Assembly: GCA_003020925.1 (NCBI GenBank)
Contig: PXRT01000015.1
Coordinates: forward strand, 1-64,000
DNA from: Halobacteriales archaeon QS_6_64_34
GTDB taxonomy: Archaea; Halobacteriota; Halobacteria; Halobacteriales; Haloarculaceae
Direction of reading: 5' to 3'
DNA: 64,000 bases
The notes below the pieces were generated by a model. It was given only the letters and a program-made list of their open reading frames with translations. It was not told where the DNA came from and searched no databases. Positions 1 to 6,824 of this stretch are shown piece after piece. Both the position numbers and the translations under genes were made by a program. Numbering within the stretch: the first letter of the stretch is position 1; the number at the start of each line of letters is the position of its first letter.

Positions 1-144
1 GGTGGGGCTGAAAGGGGCGGCTGGCTCCGGGAAGGCGGCCGACGCAAGGACCGCAACGTAGTGAGGACCGCAGCGAGGCCCCCGACTGGAGCCAGCCGGG
101 GCTTTCTGGCACTCTGAGACCGTTTCTGCTAAAATAAACACGAC
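1..144. repeat. Right part of a structured repeat element, cut by the window edge
   Basis: The window opens with the block ggtggggctgaaaggggc, which in the complete copy at 27261-27472 is the right arm of a hairpin followed by a conserved linker. After it comes a stem arm ggctggctcc, a loop containing gacgcaag and cgcagcgag, the matching arm ggagccagcc, and then the 47-bp end that starts ggggctttctggcactctg (98-144). That end differs from the 27426-27472 end at one base. The left end lies outside the window, so this may be the tail of a longer element such as an IS200/IS605-type insertion rather than a short one. Confidence 0.75.
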
Positions 145-194
145 CCTGCAACGGGGCCGAACCGCTAAAGGGATGGCTGACCGGCATTCGGACT

Positions 195-476
195 ATGGCA
201 GCTATCGAGACGACGAACCTGGCGCGCCGGTTCGGCGAAGTGGCGGCGCTGTCCGGACTCACCCTCTCCGTCGAAGACGGCGCCCTCTTTGGCCTACTGG
301 GACCAAACGGTTCCGGGAAGACGACGACAGCTGACCGGCCAACGAGAGCCAACGAGCGGCTCTTTACCGGCGTCTCGGACCCGCTGACCGGACAGTCGCT
401 GCTGGTCGCGGCGCTCGTCGTCTCGGTCGCGCAGACGGCCGCCGTCGGCTGGGAGGCGCGGCTGCGGAGTTGCTGA
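195..476 (+). pseudogene. ABC transporter ATPase N-terminus fused to a permease tail
   Basis: Residues 1-45 are the start of an ABC ATPase of the drug/NosF type: an acidic beta-strand region, an aromatic in the A-loop region (RRFGEV) and a clear Walker A, GPNGSGKTTT, at about residues 37-46. After that the Q-loop, signature and Walker B are missing. The remaining 45 residues instead contain one hydrophobic segment (SLLVAALVVSVAQTAAVGW) that reads like the end of an ABC-2 permease. A deletion joining an ATPase gene to the end of its permease gene explains this. The product cannot hydrolyse ATP. Another ABC-2 permease remnant lies at 5881-6698. Confidence 0.7.
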
Positions 477-546
477 TTGTAAACCGACAGTTCCCCGTAG
501 CTACAAGTGTGGAAACGTGTTCGAGTACGGTATACGAGTAGTTCAC

Positions 547-1056
547 ATGGCAGAGGGAGATATCAGGACTCTGGTGGTCGACGACAGCGAGTTCTTCGCC
601 GATATGACGGCGGAGACGTTGACCCAGGAACACGGTATGGGCGCGGTCGCGGTCTACAGCGGCGCCGACGCCGTCGAGCGGCTGACCGAAGAGGAGTTCG
701 CCAGCGTCGTCAGCCATGACCTGCGCAACCCGCTCAACGTCGCCACCAGCGCCCTGGAGCTACTCGATGCCGAGGACGACGACCTGGTCGAGAAGATAGA
801 CCGGTCGCTCGACCGGATGGGCGACATCATCGAGGACGTGCTGACGCTGGCTCGCGAGGGGCGGGCCGTCGACGAGCCGGAGTGGGTCGCCATCGGCGCT
901 CTCGAAGACGGGTTCTACGTCGCCGACGACGGGACGGGTATCGGCCTGGCCATCGTTGCACAGATAGCCGACGCCCACGGCTGGGGGCTCGACCTCGCCG
1001 ACAGCGAGGCCGGCGGCGCCAGGTTCGAACTGACCGACGTGGCGACGTGCGAGTGA
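547..1056 (+). pseudogene. Hybrid sensor histidine kinase reduced by internal deletions
   Basis: From the Met at 547 the product is about 169 residues. Residues 6-45 match the first half of a response receiver (TLVVDDSEFFADM), but the sequence leaves the fold before the phosphoacceptor Asp. It then runs directly into a HisKA motif, FASVVSHDLRNPLNVATSAL, with the phosphorylatable His. The C-terminus has a shortened HATPase part, including DGTGIGLAIVAQIADAHGW (G1/G2 box region) and a final beta strand, but the N box is missing. All junctions keep the reading frame. A working kinase would be 350 residues or more, so this is probably a relic. A functional phosphotransfer-only protein is less likely. 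Confidence 0.65.
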
Positions 1057-1102
1057 GACGGTCGGTCGTACGCTTTTTATTGCGGACTTCCTACCGGTCG
1101 CC

Positions 1103-1885
1103 ATGACAGTTCGGGGCGTCCTGCTGGACCTCGACGGCACGGTGTATCACCACGACAACCCCCTTCCGGGGGCGCCCGAGGCGGTCGACCGCCTGCGCGA
1201 ACGGGGCCTCTCGCTTCTGTTCTTCTCGAACAACCCGCTTCACGACGGCGAGGAGTACGTCGAGCGCCTGCAGTCTCTGGGTGTCGACGCTCGCCCCGGC
1301 GAGGCCTGCTCCTCTGCTGTGGTCATGCGGGACTACGTCGAGGACCATCACGCCGGCGACGACGTCTTCGTCATCGGCTCGGACTCGATTCGGGACCGAA
1401 TCGAGCGGGGCCCGGCCACCGTCATCGACGAACCCCACGATGCCGACGTGTTGCTCGCCTCCTGGACCGACGAGTTCCACTACGACGACATGGTCGATGC
1501 GCTGCGGGCGCTTGATACCGGCACCGTCTATCTGGGGACGGACCCCGACCCCACCTTCCCCGGTCCGGACGGCCACCCGGTGCCCGGCACCGGCGCCGTG
1601 CTCCGGGCCATCACCGGTGTCACGGAACGCGAACCGGACCGCGTGCTCGGCAAGCCCTCCGAAGTCGCTATCGAGGCGGCACTCGACCGCCTGAACCACG
1701 ACCCCGAGGACATCCTCGTCGTCGGCGACCGACTGGAGACGGACATCCTGTTGGGGGAGCGAGCGGGAATGGAGACGGCGCTGGTGATGACCGGCGTCAC
1801 CGACGACGCCAGGCTCGCCGCCAGCGACGTCAAACCCGACCACGTGCTGGACTCGCTGGCCGACGTGGACACTATTCTGGCGTAG
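1103..1885 (+). CDS. HAD-superfamily phosphatase, class IIA (NagD-like)
   Basis: A 260-residue cytoplasmic hydrolase of the NagD/4-nitrophenylphosphatase group, which removes phosphate from small metabolites such as sugar or nucleotide phosphates. All four HAD motifs are visible: LLDLDGTVYH near the N-terminus (nucleophile Asp and acid/base Asp), FFSNNP (motif II), the Lys of LGKPSEVAIEAAL (motif III), and VVGDRLETDILLGERAG (motif IV). The C2 cap lies between motifs II and III. Length is normal for the family. The gene converges on the sugar dehydrogenase gene and their 3' ends overlap by 14 bp. The substrate cannot be read from the sequence. Confidence 0.9.
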   Translation: MTVRGVLLDLDGTVYHHDNPLPGAPEAVDRLRERGLSLLFFSNNPLHDGEEYVERLQSLGVDARPGEACSSAVVMRDYVEDHHAGDDVFVIGSDSIRDRIERGPATVIDEPHDADVLLASWTDEFHYDDMVDALRALDTGTVYLGTDPDPTFPGPDGHPVPGTGAVLRAITGVTEREPDRVLGKPSEVAIEAALDRLNHDPEDILVVGDRLETDILLGERAGMETALVMTGVTDDARLAASDVKPDHVLDSLADVDTILA

Positions 1886-3146
1886 TCCCGGCCGGTCGAA
1901 TCCGGTGGACCGCCCCGCCCGAGTCCCCGGTCGAACAGACCAGTAGTTCGCCCGCCGGCGTCTCGCCGAAAGAGAGGACCTGCGAGCCGATGCCGGCGAT
2001 GGGGGCTGTCGCCAGCGACCAGTCGTCCTCGCCCTCCGTCGCGACGAACAGCTGTCCTTCCGCGACGTAGTCGGCGAAGACGTACCGACCCTGCAGGGTC
2101 GGGATGTCCTGCCCGTCGTAGACGTAGCCGCCGATGACGGAGATGCCGGTGATGCCATCGCCGCCGTGGGGGTACTCGATGATGGGGTCGATGAGTGTCT
2201 CGCCGTCGGGGCCGGTCGTCGGACACGACTCTGCCTGGAAACAGTGTGTGCCCTCGCGGACGTTCCAGCCGTAGTTGCCGCCCCGCTCGACGACGTTTAT
2301 CTCCTCGTACTGGTTCTGGCCCACGTCGGCGACAAAGAGGCGGCCGTCCGGGCCAAAGGAGAACCGCCACGGATTGCGAAAGCCCCGGGCGTACTGTTCG
2401 TCCAGGCCGTCCTCGCCGACCAGCGGGTTGTCCTCTGGGATGCCGTAGGGCCGACGACTCGACCCCCCATCGACATCGATTCGAAGGAGACTCCCCAGCA
2501 GGTTCTCGGTGACGTCCTGCCCGTTGCCGCCCTCGACCCCGTCGTACCAGTCATCGACGTGGCCGGGGCCCTGGTCGTTGGCCGCGCCGCCGTCACCGAC
2601 GCCGACGTAGAGGTGGCCGTCCGGACCGAAGCCGACCGCACCGGCGTTGTGATTCCCCTGTGGCTCCGGGATTTCGAGCAGGACGCGCTCGCTGTCCGTA
2701 TCGAGCCGTCCCTCGGAGAGCCGGAACTCGGAGAGGACGAACGTATGCGAGTAGTCCGAGGGCATCCGGTCGCGCAGGGGCGCGCTGTAGCGGACGTACA
2801 TCCGGCCCGACCCGTCGTAGTCGGGGTGGACCGCGATACCGAGTAACCCCCTCTCGCCGCCGGGGTCGGCCATCCGGTCTGTCAGGTCGGTGACGGCGGC
2901 GGGCTCGGTGCCGGCCTCGTCGATATAGGAAAGCTGTCCGAACTGGTCGGCGATGAAGTACTCCTCGGTGCGTGGAACAGCCACGTCGACGGGGGCCCGG
3001 AAGCCCCCCGCGACTTCGTCCCCGGCCAGTTCGAGCCCGCCGAGGGGCCCCGGCGTCGGCGTGCCCCTGGATTCGGACGACGAACAGCCCGCCAGGGCGG
3101 CTACAGAGAGTGTCCCACCGGCGAGAAACGCCCTTCGAGTCGGCAT
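1872..3146 (-). CDS. Secreted PQQ-type glucose/sorbosone dehydrogenase family lipoprotein
   Basis: A six-bladed beta-propeller of the soluble aldose sugar dehydrogenase (Asd/YliI) type, about 424 residues. It is predicted to act outside the membrane. The N-terminus MPTRRAFLAGG is a Tat signal with twin Arg, followed by a lipobox ending LAGCSSS, so export through Tat and lipid anchoring are likely. Family signatures are present: LLGIAVHPDY, NHNAGAVGFGPDGHLYVGVGDGG, the RGFRNPWRFSF motif and a NYGWNVREG segment. Upstream Met codons at 3152 and 3161 are possible starts, but 3146 gives the most typical Tat leader. Haloarchaeal members have not all been shown to bind PQQ, so the cofactor is inferred. 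Confidence 0.88.
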   Translation of the reverse strand: MPTRRAFLAGGTLSVAALAGCSSSESRGTPTPGPLGGLELAGDEVAGGFRAPVDVAVPRTEEYFIADQFGQLSYIDEAGTEPAAVTDLTDRMADPGGERGLLGIAVHPDYDGSGRMYVRYSAPLRDRMPSDYSHTFVLSEFRLSEGRLDTDSERVLLEIPEPQGNHNAGAVGFGPDGHLYVGVGDGGAANDQGPGHVDDWYDGVEGGNGQDVTENLLGSLLRIDVDGGSSRRPYGIPEDNPLVGEDGLDEQYARGFRNPWRFSFGPDGRLFVADVGQNQYEEINVVERGGNYGWNVREGTHCFQAESCPTTGPDGETLIDPIIEYPHGGDGITGISVIGGYVYDGQDIPTLQGRYVFADYVAEGQLFVATEGEDDWSLATAPIAGIGSQVLSFGETPAGELLVCSTGDSGGAVHRIRPAGTTPE

Positions 3147-3279
3147 ATGCATACGGAACACGTAGGGGAGAGCGGTCTTGAAGGGCCCGATTGGAACTGG
3201 CAGTAGTACCGAAACAACGGGAGAGTGTCACGTTGTCGAACTCTTTATTGGCCGGGTGTTACAACCCACAAGACAACCG

Positions 3280-3528
3280 ATGGTCGACAAAGCCGAACTC
3301 CGAGCGCAGTTTACCGAGGCGTTCCAGGACGCAGAGTATCCCATCTCGAGCCCGATGGACCTCGTGCCGGCCCTGCCAAGCGGCCCGTCAACGAAGTTCG
3401 AGTCGGGCGAGTTCTCGATGACGGCGATGGAACTGAACACCAAACTCGACGGGGAGTTCCCATACGAGAGCGTCGAGGAGTTCGTCGACGACGTGATGGC
3501 ATCCCTTGAGTCCCAGGACCTCATCTAG
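3280..3528 (+). CDS. MTH865-like family small protein
   Basis: An 82-residue acidic protein starting MVDKAELRAQF. It matches the short MTH865-like archaeal family: an N-terminal helix, a YPISSPMDLVPALPSG loop, a strand with GEFSMTAMELN, and a helix FPYESVEEFVDDVMASL at the end. The family has a known fold (from Methanothermobacter) but no established function. The start at 3280 fits the family better than the in-frame Met at 3178. A likely promoter lies just upstream (aactctttattgg around 3239). Its stop overlaps the end of the convergent membrane protein gene by 8 bp. Confidence 0.8.
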   Translation: MVDKAELRAQFTEAFQDAEYPISSPMDLVPALPSGPSTKFESGEFSMTAMELNTKLDGEFPYESVEEFVDDVMASLESQDLI

Positions 3529-4003
3529 TGACTGCCAGCACCGCGACCGTGACTGCGAGACCGATACCCAGCAGTGCGTAGTTCGCCAGCCTGTTTTCGG
3601 CCCGGCAGACGTCGAGCGTGTAGTGTCGCTTCGAGAGCGGCCAGAACGGCGTAATTCCCATCGGCGTGATGACGTCCGCGAGCAGGTGTGAGACGATGGC
3701 GACGGTACCGACGGCAAAGCCCACCGTCGCGAACTCGGCCGCCGTCCTGGCGCCAGCGTCGCGGCCGAGCAGCCACCCGACGGCGCCCAGGGCCGTGCCC
3801 ACCGCGAGAGCGAACGCCAGCGTGTGCGTAACACCGCGGTGCTGGACGCCGGGGAGGCGCTGGTCGATATCGGGGAGGGAGGCGAGTCCCAGCGAGACGG
3901 CGCCACCCACCGCTGCGAGCGCGGGTTGTCCCAGCAGTAACAGCGCCAACCCAAGCGGCGCGTAGGCGACGAGGGACGCCCCCTGATGGCCCAGCCGGTA
4001 CAT
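3521..4003 (-). CDS. Membrane-bound metal-dependent hydrolase, YdjM/DUF457 family
   Basis: About 160 residues with four hydrophobic segments. The motif SLPDIDQRLPGVQHRGVTHTL carries the conserved Asp and His residues of the YdjM (DUF457, LexA-regulated in E. coli) family. A second conserved block is HLLADVITPMGITPFWPL. Family members are integral membrane proteins with a predicted metal site; their substrate is unknown. The Met at 4003 (MYRLGHQGASL) is chosen because the family starts at the conserved H-x-G; the longer frame to 4075 has a basic, non-homologous leader. Confidence 0.82.
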   Translation of the reverse strand: MYRLGHQGASLVAYAPLGLALLLLGQPALAAVGGAVSLGLASLPDIDQRLPGVQHRGVTHTLAFALAVGTALGAVGWLLGRDAGARTAAEFATVGFAVGTVAIVSHLLADVITPMGITPFWPLSKRHYTLDVCRAENRLANYALLGIGLAVTVAVLAVTR

Positions 4004-4083
4004 ACGGAGTAATTGGCCCCCGATAGCATCTAAACGCTCGGTTCGGTGACGAGGCTTATGTGGCCGGCACGGCAATTGGGACC

Positions 4084-4245
4084 ATGTTCCTGCCGGCGGT
4101 CATCGAGACCCTCATCGCGACCTTCGGCCCGTTTCTCATCCCGGCGACGCTGTTCGTCCTCGGCGCAATCGGCTACCTGTTTCTCTATCTCGTGACCCGC
4201 GCCCGTCGGGAGACCTACACCGACGACCATGGTAAGACGGGGTGA
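4084..4245 (+). CDS. Small single-span or two-span membrane protein
   Basis: A 53-residue protein beginning MFLPAVIETLIATFGPFLIPATLF. About 35 residues are hydrophobic with a Pro/Gly break, followed by a charged tail RARRETYTDDHGKTG that should lie in the cytoplasm. No known domain is recognised. It is divergent from the DUF457 gene and 75 bp upstream of the DtxR-type regulator. It could be a haloarchaeal lineage protein; expression is not certain. Confidence 0.5.
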   Translation: MFLPAVIETLIATFGPFLIPATLFVLGAIGYLFLYLVTRARRETYTDDHGKTG

Positions 4246-4298
4246 TAGCCAGTTGAGGGTGAACTGTAAATATTGTTTTGAAAGGGTAGCCTTTTCAA

Positions 4299-4312
4299 TT
4301 AGATTAGTCTAA
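4299..4312 (+). promoter_or_regulatory. Likely DtxR-family operator
   Basis: The sequence ttagattagtctaa is an inverted repeat, TTAGA and TCTAA around a 4-base centre, and resembles the metal-regulator boxes of haloarchaea (TTAGGNTAGNCTAA type). It ends 8 bp before the ATG of the DtxR-type gene, over the likely transcription start, with an A/T-rich box (ttttcaatta) just before it. This suggests autoregulation of the regulator-exporter operon. The match is by eye. Confidence 0.6.
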
Positions 4313-4320
4313 ATCAGCGT

Positions 4321-5010
4321 ATGTTGAGTGCGAAGATGGAGGACTATCTGAAGGCTATCTACCGCCTCGAACGGGATGGGACCCCGCCCGTTGCGACCTC
4401 GACTATCGCCGACACCCTCGACGTGGCACCGCCGACGGCGACGAGCATGGTCGAGACGCTCGCCGACCGCGAACTCGTCGAACGCGAGAAGTACAAGGGC
4501 GTCACACTCACGCCCGAGGGGGAGACGGTCGCACTGGAGGTCATCCGCCACCACCGGCTGCTGGAGACCTTTCTCACCGAGGAACTGGGGTACGACTGGT
4601 CCGAGGTCCACGAGGAGGCCGAAATCCTGGAACACCACATCAGCGAGGAGTTCGAGCGCCGCGTCGCCGCCGCGCTGGACAACCCCGACGTTGACCCCCA
4701 CGGCGACCCGATTCCGAGCGACACGCTCGACCCCATCGACGACATCCCGGCGTCGGCCCTGGCCGACTACGGCGAGGGGCGTCGGCTGCTGGTCGCCCGG
4801 GTCCGGGACCGGGACCCCGAGGAACTGACGTATCTCGACGGCGCGGGCATCCGCCCGGGCGTCGAACTCGTCGTCGAGGAGGTGGCCCCAATCGGGATGG
4901 TAACGGTGCGACTGGACAGCGGCGAGACAGTGGCGCTGCCCGACCACATCGCCGATGCCGTTCAGGTCCGAAGCCCCGAGGACGCCGCCGACGAGGTGAG
5001 CGAGGCGTGA
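4321..5010 (+). CDS. DtxR/MntR-family metal-dependent transcriptional regulator
   Basis: A 229-residue repressor. Residues 1-65 form the winged helix-turn-helix (MEDYLKAIYRLERDG, then STIADTLDVAPPTATSMVETL as recognition region). Residues 66-135 form the dimerisation and metal domain, with family features VTLTPEG, RHHRLLETFL and the E-x-x-x-H-E-E-A-E-x-L-E-H-H metal-ligand region (DWSEVHEEAEILEHHI). Residues about 155-222 form a FeoA/SH3-like domain (GVELVVEEVAPIGMVTVRL). The downstream exporter starts within its last codons, so the pair is co-transcribed. A putative operator at 4299-4312 suggests autoregulation. Metal specificity (Mn or Fe) is not decided by sequence; the exporter partner favours Mn. 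Confidence 0.92.
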   Translation: MLSAKMEDYLKAIYRLERDGTPPVATSTIADTLDVAPPTATSMVETLADRELVEREKYKGVTLTPEGETVALEVIRHHRLLETFLTEELGYDWSEVHEEAEILEHHISEEFERRVAAALDNPDVDPHGDPIPSDTLDPIDDIPASALADYGEGRRLLVARVRDRDPEELTYLDGAGIRPGVELVVEEVAPIGMVTVRLDSGETVALPDHIADAVQVRSPEDAADEVSEA

Positions 5011-5714
5011 GCGAACCCACGTGGCTCGGCGTCGTCGTCATCGCCGCCGGCGCACAGCTGGCCGTCCTGCCCGGCGAGAAGGTCCAGTTCATCATCGCGG
5101 GCCTGTCGACGCGGTTCCATCCGGCGATGGTCGTCGCCGCGGCCGGCACCGCCTTCGCCGGCTGGACAGCCCTAGAAATCTGGCTCGGCAGCGCCGTCAC
5201 CGACCTCCTCCCCGGTATCTACCTCGACGCGATGACCGCCGCGCTCTTCGTCCTCTTTGCCTACCTGCTGGTCCGGACTGCCCCCGAGAAAGACGCCCCT
5301 GACCGGGAGGCCGCGACGGGTACCCTGACCGACGGCGGCGAACTCGACGTGCGGGTCCCCTACGTCGACTGGCAGGTCCCGAACAGGCTCGGCGGCTTCC
5401 TGCCCATCTTCGCGATGATGGCCTTTGGCGAGTTCGGCGACAAGACCCAGCTCATCACTATCTCGCTTGCCGCCCAGTATCCCGCCTTCGGAACCGCTAT
5501 CTGGACCGGCGAGATGCTCGCTATCATCCCGGTGAGCATCGCCAACGCACTGTTTTTCTACACGTTCTCCCACCGGTTCGACCTGCGGAAAGCCCACCTC
5601 GTCGGCGCCGGGCTGTTTCTCTTTTTCGCCGCCGACTTCGCACTGAAGGTCGCCCTCGGGATTTCGCTGTGGGAGACCGTCGTCACCGCCGTAGCGAACG
5701 CGCTGCCGGTCTGA
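5007..5714 (+). CDS. GDT1/TMEM165 (UPF0016) family cation exporter
   Basis: A 235-residue membrane protein with about six to seven helices in two repeats separated by a hydrophilic loop (residues about 88-120). The second repeat has the canonical family motif FGEFGDKTQLITISLAAQ. In the first repeat the motif is only partly kept, as PGEKVQFIIAGLS. Characterised members move Mn2+ (bacterial MneA/Mnx) or Ca2+/Mn2+ (yeast Gdt1) out of the cytoplasm. The GTG start at 5007 overlaps the stop of the DtxR-type gene (GTGA), so translation is coupled and metal-responsive control of Mn efflux is the simplest reading. Confidence 0.88.
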   Translation: MSEPTWLGVVVIAAGAQLAVLPGEKVQFIIAGLSTRFHPAMVVAAAGTAFAGWTALEIWLGSAVTDLLPGIYLDAMTAALFVLFAYLLVRTAPEKDAPDREAATGTLTDGGELDVRVPYVDWQVPNRLGGFLPIFAMMAFGEFGDKTQLITISLAAQYPAFGTAIWTGEMLAIIPVSIANALFFYTFSHRFDLRKAHLVGAGLFLFFAADFALKVALGISLWETVVTAVANALPV

Positions 5715-5880
5715 GCGGCCACCGCGCCACTCGTGGCTCGGTGTCGGACGTAGTTATCAGCTATGCTAGTAGGCACCAAAAGAATTAATTACGCAAATAT
5801 ACCACAGGTGAGATATCAGGCAGTTCGGTGCGGCAATCCGGTGGTTGGACTGAGTGGGCGAGCACACACCGCGTCGGCGG

Positions 5881-6698
5881 ATGTCGAGGATAGTAGCGAT
5901 AGGGCTCCTGCTGAGTCTCTGTGCGTTGGGGGCCGGGACAGCGACAGCCCAAGAGCGCCAGCAGGACGACCGCCCACAGAACGCGACCGGGGCGAGTTCA
6001 CCGTCTGGACAGACGACCCGGCGGCGTTTGCGACGGCGCTGCCGACAGTACTGAGCGAGGCCGAAAAGGGGACGCTCCGAATCCTGCTGAGCAAGCCCGC
6101 CAGGCGCTGGGAGCTGTATCTCGGGACCTTCCTGACCATCGTGAGCTACGCCGTGCTGGTCGGACTGGCGAGTCTGTTCGTGCTCGGGTCCATGCTGTAC
6201 CTGATGGCCGACGTGGGCGCGGCGGCAATCGGCGTCGGCATCTTCAGTTCGATACCGGGCGCCCTCGCCTTCGGTGCCTTCGGCGCCGTCGTCGTCACGT
6301 CGGTCGGGCTCGCGGTCGCGGTGACGACGAAAGACCGGCTCCGGACGGCGCTGGGCGGGCTCGTCATCCCCGCGCTCTTTTTCGTGTTCATCCCGGCGAG
6401 GATGTTCGCCGACGACATCTACGAGGACTACGCCCTGTATCTCGTCGACGTCAGCTACCACTTCGGTCACGCCTTCGTCTTCCTCTATGAAACCATCGGC
6501 ATCGGCCTCTCGCCCCGGAGCCAGCAACTGCTCATACTAAGCGGCGTCTACGAGCGGCCGACTGGTCGGGGCCATCTCCCCGAGTCGGTGCCGACCACCG
6601 GCCACCTCCCGATGGAGCTGTCGGTGGCCCTCCTCGCGGGCATCGCCGTCGTCGCGCTGGCCGTCGGTGTGGTCCGGTTCAGGCGTATCGATGTATAG
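5881..6698 (+). pseudogene. Remnant of an ABC-2 type permease with a foreign signal-peptide start
   Basis: Codons from 5881 encode a signal peptide (MSRIVAIGLLLSLCALGAG) and a short polar stretch, then run to a stop at 6054. The frame used from about 6000 to 6698 encodes the later part of an ABC-2 permease: SEAEKGTLRILLSKPARRWE (the cytoplasmic G-T-L loop), then four or five membrane helices ending VALAVGVVRFRRIDV. The first permease helices are absent. A frameshift or deletion joined two frames, so no intact product is made. The long open frame from 5763 has no convincing N-terminus. The ATPase remnant at 195-476 may have belonged to the same kind of transporter. Confidence 0.6.
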
Positions 6699-6824
6699 CC
6701 GTCACTCGATTTGGAATCCGTTACTCTGTCCCCTCGTACTTACTGTGCAAAGAAATCCGGGCGGATATACCTAGCCTTCCAAGTGACAAACCGCATCAAC
6801 GGGTAGCCCCTACTAGCACACGAG

